63,127 bases of DNA from Paenibacillus antri (GTDB lineage Bacteria > Bacillota > Bacilli > Paenibacillales > YIM-B00363). Positions 60,201-63,127 of this stretch are shown here, one piece after another; within the stretch, counting starts at the first letter, position 1; each line of letters starts with the position of its first letter. A program made the position numbers and the translations under genes. The DNA lies in assembly GCF_005765165.1 (NCBI RefSeq), contig NZ_VCIW01000031.1, positions 1 to 63,127 on the forward strand. Direction: 5' to 3'. Under the pieces are notes generated by a model that worked only from the letters and a program-made list of their open reading frames with translations, was not told the origin of the DNA and searched no databases.

Positions 60201-62482
60201 TGCCAGTCGCCGCGCACCCAGCGGTGCTGCCGCTTCTGATGCGCGCGGAACGTCGCCGGATGATCGTCGATCAGCTCGATGTCCGACAACAGGCCGGCGC
60301 GCAGGAAGCCGCCTTCGAGCAGGTCGTGGCTGAGCACGCGATTTTCCGGGATGCGATCGCACAGCACGGCATGGAACGCGTCGAGATCGAAGATCCCCTT
60401 GCCCGTGAAGATGCCTTGCCCCATCGCGTCCTGATACGGATCGGACACGGCGAAGGCGTACGGATCGATGCCCGGCTCGCCGGACCACAGCGCCGCCAAG
60501 CGGGAGCGCTGTACGCTCTCGTGGCTCATGCCGATGCGCGGCTGCAGCACGCCGTACCCTTCGACGACGCGCGTGCCCGCTCGGTTGAGGCGCGGGCGAT
60601 TGTACGGCAGGTGCATCGCCCCGATCATCCGCTTCGCGCTCTCGAGCGGCAGCTGCGTATCCGCGTCCAGCGTAATGACGTACTTGATGCGGCCTAACAC
60701 GGAAGCGTCGCCCTGAACGGTCGCGTAGGTCGTGTCGCGGCGCCCCTTCAGCAGCTCCACGAACTCGACCAGCTTGCCGCGCTTCCGCTCCCAGCCCATC
60801 CACGTCCGTTCGACGTCGTTCCGAACGCGGCGGCGGTGGAACAGGTGGAACGTCGTCTCCGGGTACGACTCGTTCAATCGTTCGATTTCCGCCTTCGCCG
60901 CCTGAACGACGAGACGATCCGTCGGCGTCTCCTCCGCGTCGGCGTCCTTGAAATCGCTCAGAATCGCGAAGTGGATGTTCGGGTCGCGGTTCGCGAGATA
61001 ATGCATCTCCAACCGGTCGGCGATCGACCGCACTTCCTCGATCGACGACCAGATGACCGGGATGACGACCATCGTCGTCGCATCCGCGGGCACGCCGCGC
61101 GAGAAGTCGTAGCGCAGCAGGCGGATCGGACGCTTCGCGCGCTCGATCACCCAGTGCGCCGCGGCGACCGCCCATTCGCTCGCCGGAAGCAGAAGCGCCG
61201 CCAGCGCGGCGATCCAGCCGAGCGCCGTCCAGCGGCCCCCGCCGCCGAATCCGACCCAGGCCGCGAAGACGAGCATCAGACCCGCGAAGCAGGCGCCCAA
61301 CAGCTGGAAGTACGTACGCGTCGGGCGCCGCTGCAGCCGGTTTTCCGGCAGGGCGCCCGTCTTGCCGCACGCCTTGAGCGCTTCGCGCAGCGCCGCGACG
61401 CCGTCCGCCTCCAGCAAGTAATAAGCGGCGTTCGTCCGGCGGGCGCGCGCGCCCGTCGCAGCCGTCGGCGCTTCCTCCTCGTACGCGGCGTTCGCGAGCT
61501 GAACCGCCTGCGAGGCGACGAGGTTTTCCGGCACGCGCATCCGACGGGCGAGCTTCTCGACGCGGCGCCGCAGCGTATCCCGGCTCCCGTCGTCGAGGCG
61601 AGGGTAGTCCCCCGCCCGCTCCTCGCGCAGCGTATGGTCTACGAGGCAGAGGCGCTCGAACAAGTCGCTGCCCCGCAGGCGCGACAGCTTCCGCAGGCTG
61701 CCCATCAGATTGCCGGTGGTCACCTGGTACGCCGCCTGCAGCTGGAACTCGTACGAGAGGATGGAGTCGAGGCTGTCGGGCCCGTTTTCCAACTTGCACA
61801 CGAGCCATTCGCCCACATTCGCCATATCCTCGGCATGCTCGCGCAGATGCTGTACGAGATGCACCGTCATCGCGCCGGAGAGCGGCATCTGCTGGCCCGC
61901 GTCTTCGAGCGCCCGCTTCAGCCGCTCCGCCGTCAGCTCCGACGGCTTGATGCCGCCGAGCACCCGTTCGACCAGCTTGCAAATTTGTCTTCGCTCGCGC
62001 ACCGTCTCCATCAGCGCCGCCAGCCGGCGGATGACCTCGATCTTCAGAAACAGCGTCAGCGACCAGGCCTCCGCGATCGTCAGCACGGAAACCTCTTGAT
62101 ACGAATTGACGTAGGCGACGAACGATTCCTCGTTCCATTGCCCGTCGGTATGTTCCAGATAATCGTCGCAGATGGACGATACTCGCAATTGACCGCTCTT
62201 GGCGTTGTACGGCAGCTTCCGAACGAGCGTGGAGGAGCGCTCTTCCTTGATCGCGAACGCCTCCGCCTCGATGAACTCCGCGTGATCGAGCAGCCATTCT
62301 TCGGCCGGCTGCGTGCATGTGCCGCGATCTTCATGCAATGCTTTGACGAAATCGCGCAGGCGATCCAGGTCGGCTTCGATACTGCCCCAAAGCCGTGCGG
62401 ACGACGTACGCTTCATGAAGGGGTCGTGTTGTAGCGCGAGCTTATGCGATTCTTGCCTCATTTGTTCGTCATTCAAAAACAT
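54245..62482 (-). CDS. cyclic beta-1,2-glucan synthase-like protein (GT84 + GH94)
   Basis: A 2745-residue protein, near the length of Brucella Cgs/NdvB (about 2850). About 1-390 is a helical cyclisation region. TM helices lie at about 395-450, then the GT84 domain with DAD (606-608) and the QKRQHRW motif (749-755). Further TM segments follow to about 990. The C-terminal half has Glyco_hydro_36/94 sandwich and barrel domains with GDWNDGMN; the Asp near 2428 is the likely phosphorylase acid. It makes or trims beta-1,2-glucan from UDP-glucose in the membrane. ATG at 62482 follows GGAGGTCTGC. Such proteins are rarer in Gram-positives; the product may differ. Confidence 0.88.
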   Translation of the reverse strand: MFLNDEQMRQESHKLALQHDPFMKRTSSARLWGSIEADLDRLRDFVKALHEDRGTCTQPAEEWLLDHAEFIEAEAFAIKEERSSTLVRKLPYNAKSGQLRVSSICDDYLEHTDGQWNEESFVAYVNSYQEVSVLTIAEAWSLTLFLKIEVIRRLAALMETVRERRQICKLVERVLGGIKPSELTAERLKRALEDAGQQMPLSGAMTVHLVQHLREHAEDMANVGEWLVCKLENGPDSLDSILSYEFQLQAAYQVTTGNLMGSLRKLSRLRGSDLFERLCLVDHTLREERAGDYPRLDDGSRDTLRRRVEKLARRMRVPENLVASQAVQLANAAYEEEAPTAATGARARRTNAAYYLLEADGVAALREALKACGKTGALPENRLQRRPTRTYFQLLGACFAGLMLVFAAWVGFGGGGRWTALGWIAALAALLLPASEWAVAAAHWVIERAKRPIRLLRYDFSRGVPADATTMVVIPVIWSSIEEVRSIADRLEMHYLANRDPNIHFAILSDFKDADAEETPTDRLVVQAAKAEIERLNESYPETTFHLFHRRRVRNDVERTWMGWERKRGKLVEFVELLKGRRDTTYATVQGDASVLGRIKYVITLDADTQLPLESAKRMIGAMHLPYNRPRLNRAGTRVVEGYGVLQPRIGMSHESVQRSRLAALWSGEPGIDPYAFAVSDPYQDAMGQGIFTGKGIFDLDAFHAVLCDRIPENRVLSHDLLEGGFLRAGLLSDIELIDDHPATFRAHQKRQHRWVRGDWQLLPWLRAKGPDRRGAPAPIDLSALTRWQIVDNLRRSLVSPALMAILLLAPALPGPAIRWYAVVFATLLLPVARQLLAPVALVQRPRSLAVSFGHAAVALLTLPFQAALMADAIARTLHRLYVSKRCLLEWVSQAEVERSSGAKGAPALVGFAGGAALALLVAASALTTLGGVEVTNGVVAAIGVLLAAIWLAAPLAVRWLDRPAKLETEAFTQQEEAELRALSQDIWTFYEHFVTAEDHYLPPDNVQIEPANGVAHRTSPTNIGLYMTCAVAARDFGFIDTEGLVERLERTVDTIERMEKWEGHLYNWYDTTTLAPLHPVYVSTVDSGNFVACLMAVRQGLVEWLQAEVAGGGEGPSETGARGRGRDEFQVAFAEELAPRARGRHPRTGVAERGGRLAARLDALVHKTNFRPLFDTKSNLFSLGYHVTRQERDTVLYDLMASEARQASFVAIALGQVSVSHWNALGRTMTKAGGRPVLLSWSGTMFEYLMPWLLMRTYRNTVWDSTYRAVVDRQIEYAKQRDVPFGISESGFFAYDHQLNYQYRAFGVPGLGFKRGLEEDLVLAPYATIMALPWAKREGMRSLQRMASLGTRGKYGYYEAMDFTPERMPEGKKHMVVQSFMAHHQGMAFLTLSNLLLERTMIDRFHRDKEVRAAELLLQERLPAKPALIKHPELRRVHEPHERMAPDPAEVREFTTAQTRVPEAAVLSNGKYSVVVTNAGGGFSRFEGVAVTRWREDPVRDPWGSYVYIRDVEADKLWSAGYQPCRTAPDEMLVSFELERATFSRKDGAVRTTLEVCVSPEVNAEVRRLTLTNDGDAPKVLEVTTFAELSLASPIADDAHPAFSKLFVRTAFDEDASCLVAGRRPRESKDKTLWAAHTLAADGSAIGPAEYETDRAAFVGRGSGLAEPQSIRRRLGGKAGSVADPAFVMRRRVRVDAGKSVQLFAVTAVADTRDAATGVVMRLANAIEAERAFQMAWNRTRIELRNLNLSHKEAVGFQKFAGQVLYTPPLRGEREAHIARNAKGQSGLWAYGVSGDRPVVLTTIDNRSHLPFVLKLLTGHEYLRRLGLSFDLVLLNESDGGYYQDLQDALQRAVEHGVDRFGAGAAGIHVIPANSIPDEDRTLLFSVARVILKAGGPSLAAQLRLPRRDERGAWPPKLETVALPEERSVGSPIDAREAEWRFANGWGGFSADGKSYRLLLKSGNPLPAPWINVIANPTFGFLVSELGTGYTWWRNSRECKLTPWSNDPVLDPPTELGYLRDEERGDSWTVAPAGAEGESYAVEHGRGYTRFEHARHGVRHELTLFVPLEDPVKIMKLRVRNDGAAPRRLSLTYYAEWVLGVQRPANASYIATAWNAEARILTARNTYQETFREATGFLGIFGNEDDVSELSWTGDQLEFIGRNRDASMPAAMERERLSCRTGVHYASCGAVRRTFALAPGEERELYVLLGCGASEEEAANLAAKYADAAVCGRAYAEAEAFWERTLGQTQVSTPSPETDVMMNGWLLYQSLACRMWARTAFYQAGGAYGFRDQLQDSLAMLHTMPELTRRQVLIHAAHQYEEGDVQHWWHEETERGIRTLFSDDLLWLPYVTSRYVEHTGDETLFEETAPYLTSDALREGEHERYEETRRSGNVGTVYDHCVRAIDKALSRIGEHGLPLIGVGDWNDGMNLVGDEGRGESVWLGWFLCDVLRRFEPIAEARGEPDRAAAYRDARGKFAEALHAHGWDGQWYRRAFTDAGTWLGSIENAECRIDAIAQSWSVISGAAPKERALQAMASFDRELVDRELSVVRLLTPAFDRTEPSPGYIQGYPPGIRENGAQYTHGVLWGIMAWAQLGQGDKAFELFHMLNPINHTRTEQEVRRYVGEPYAVAADVYTAAPHEGHAGWTWYTGAAGWMYQIGLEWILGLRRRADRLYIDPCLPSDWPGYSATYRFGGTRYAIAVRRPDASGAAPRLRIDGADVDRADAAYVELRDDGAEHLVEVTI

Positions 62483-62642
62483 GCAGACCTCCAAACGAGC
62501 ATGATGGTAAAATAGTGAACTTCATTACCATTCCTCATTTGGAAGATTTTTATGACATCCAGAGAGAAAAAAATCGTCGAAGGGTAGCGAAAACTGCAAG
62601 CGCGACGCCGAATCGGGTCTCTCTCTCGCCCCTTGGAATGCA

Positions 62643-62799
62643 TTAGGGAATAGGATAGTCCCTTATTTTCATCGCGAGTCCTTGAAAGCAGGTTCCCGCC
62701 TGAAACGGGGGCTTTCCGGAGGAATAGCGAACTTTCCTGTTCCCTATTCGCCCTCTATGGAGCAGAAAATCGAAAATAGGGAACATTCTTGTTCTCTAC
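62643..62799. repeat. three diverged hairpin repeats
   Basis: Each unit reads approximately AGGGAACA(A/G)GAA(A/T)GTTCCCT. On the minus strand they are at about 62799-62776 (AGAGAACAAGAATGTTCCCT), 62749-62722 (AGGGAACAGGAAAGTTCGCT) and 62666-62643 (AAGGGACTATCCTATTCCCT). Each can fold on itself. Confidence 0.6.
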
Positions 62800-62816
62800 T
62801 TTTTGCGCAGACGCGA

Positions 62817-62850
62817 AGAAGGGCCCCGACGCCTCGTCGGAGCCCTTCTT
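62817..62850 (-). terminator. terminator of the MFS exporter gene
   Basis: On the minus strand AAGAAGGGCTCCGACG AGG CGTCGGGGCCCTTCTT forms a 16-bp stem with one mismatch, 3 bases after the stop. Confidence 0.8.
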
Positions 62851-62853
62851 GCA

Positions 62854-63127
62854 TCAGTGGCCGATCGGTACCGGCGCAGGCGGTTCCTCGCCTTGCCCCT
62901 TCGACGTCGGCAGTTCCATTCTCGCCTTGCCTAGCATAAAGACGAAAATCAAGCCGACGAGCGGAATGAGAATCGAAACCCAGAACAGGAACGAGATCGA
63001 GCCGGCCAGCGCCGTCGTCGCGCTCGTCAGCGCCTCCGGCGGAATCGCCGCCCGCGCCTCCGGCACGACGAGCGCCCGCGGGTCCGCGAATTGCGCCGCC
63101 GCCGCCGCGTCCGGGAACGCCTCTTCG
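62854..63127 (-). CDS. MFS multidrug exporter, C-terminal fragment (DHA2-like)
   Basis: The frame is open to the window edge and encodes about 91 residues. EEAFPDAAAAAQFADPRALV precedes PEARAAIPPEALTSATTALAGSI, one hydrophobic helix (SISFLFWVSILIPLVGLIFVFMLG) and a short polar tail. This is the last-helix layout of 14-helix DHA2-type MFS drug exporters (helix 14 after a loop with A/P/E). The N-terminal part is outside the window. The apparent start (GTG at 63066) is internal. A terminator follows. Confidence 0.7.
   Translation of the reverse strand, partial: EEAFPDAAAAAQFADPRALVVPEARAAIPPEALTSATTALAGSISFLFWVSILIPLVGLIFVFMLGKARMELPTSKGQGEEPPAPVPIGH

Larger units (their letters stand above)
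62483..62853. other. intergenic region, no gene
   Basis: About 370 bases between the synthase and the MFS gene. Apart from the three hairpin repeats and the terminator near 62833, no ORF with a ribosome site and no RNA gene could be supported. Confidence 0.5.

Overview
The window reads as chromosomal DNA of a high-GC, spore-forming Gram-positive of the Paenibacillaceae (Paenibacillus/Cohnella type). Evidence: strong AGGAGG ribosome sites, many GTG/TTG starts, low-GC Gram-positive families (HPr kinase, YesM/YesN two-component pairs, Lpl-type sugar ABC transporters, the spore lytic enzyme SleL, a 29-residue YjcZ-type spore peptide, YdjO, YfiT), and catabolite-control-like sites. About 54 protein genes are supported, most on the minus strand. 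No rRNA, tRNA, CRISPR array, prophage or plasmid functions were seen. The only mobile DNA is the 3' end of an IS3-family element at the left edge.

Layout. 0-5 kb: IS3 end, a small hypothetical gene, an ABC exporter/DesK-DesR-type two-component operon, a YjcZ-like peptide and MscL. 5-9 kb: TetR regulator with a palindromic operator candidate, an MFS transporter, SleL. 9-22 kb: a glycan-use locus with a secreted GH43, two Cys-type sulfatases, a membrane AraC regulator, an Lpl-type ABC importer, a cytoplasmic GH43 and an ArsR-type regulator. Three of its promoters share an 11-14 base box that overlaps the -35 element. 22-26 kb: Dabb protein, FNT channel, YfiT, DEAD-box helicase, zinc-ribbon protein. 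26-33 kb: a second sugar ABC importer with its own YesM/YesN pair. 33-36 kb: MEDS-domain sensor kinase, cold-shock protein with a terminator-like leader, and HprK, which appears to start at CTG. 36-41 kb: GH78 rhamnosidase divergent from an AraC regulator, then a queuosine-precursor transporter behind a preQ1-I riboswitch candidate and a three-copy tandem repeat of about 105 bp. 41-46 kb: YdjO, an FAD oxidoreductase, and an FNT channel-lactate dehydrogenase pair behind an FNR-type site, then a WYL regulator divergent from an internally duplicated protein. 46-54 kb: DUF554, DUF4832 and small membrane, secreted or zinc-ribbon proteins and a NarL-type two-component pair. 54-63 kb: a 2745-residue cyclic beta-glucan synthase-like protein, an intergenic hairpin repeat, and the end of an MFS exporter.

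How it works together. The 9-22 kb locus looks like capture and breakdown of a sulfated, probably arabinose- or xylose-containing glycan: secreted GH43, sulfatases, ABC import, then cytoplasmic GH43. It appears to be controlled by the encoded AraC regulator and by catabolite repression, and hprK lies in the same window. The 26-33 kb importer and the GH78 gene extend the plant-polysaccharide theme. The FNT-Ldh pair suggests oxygen-regulated lactate fermentation and export. All functions are inferred from sequence by eye; no database search or folding program was run.
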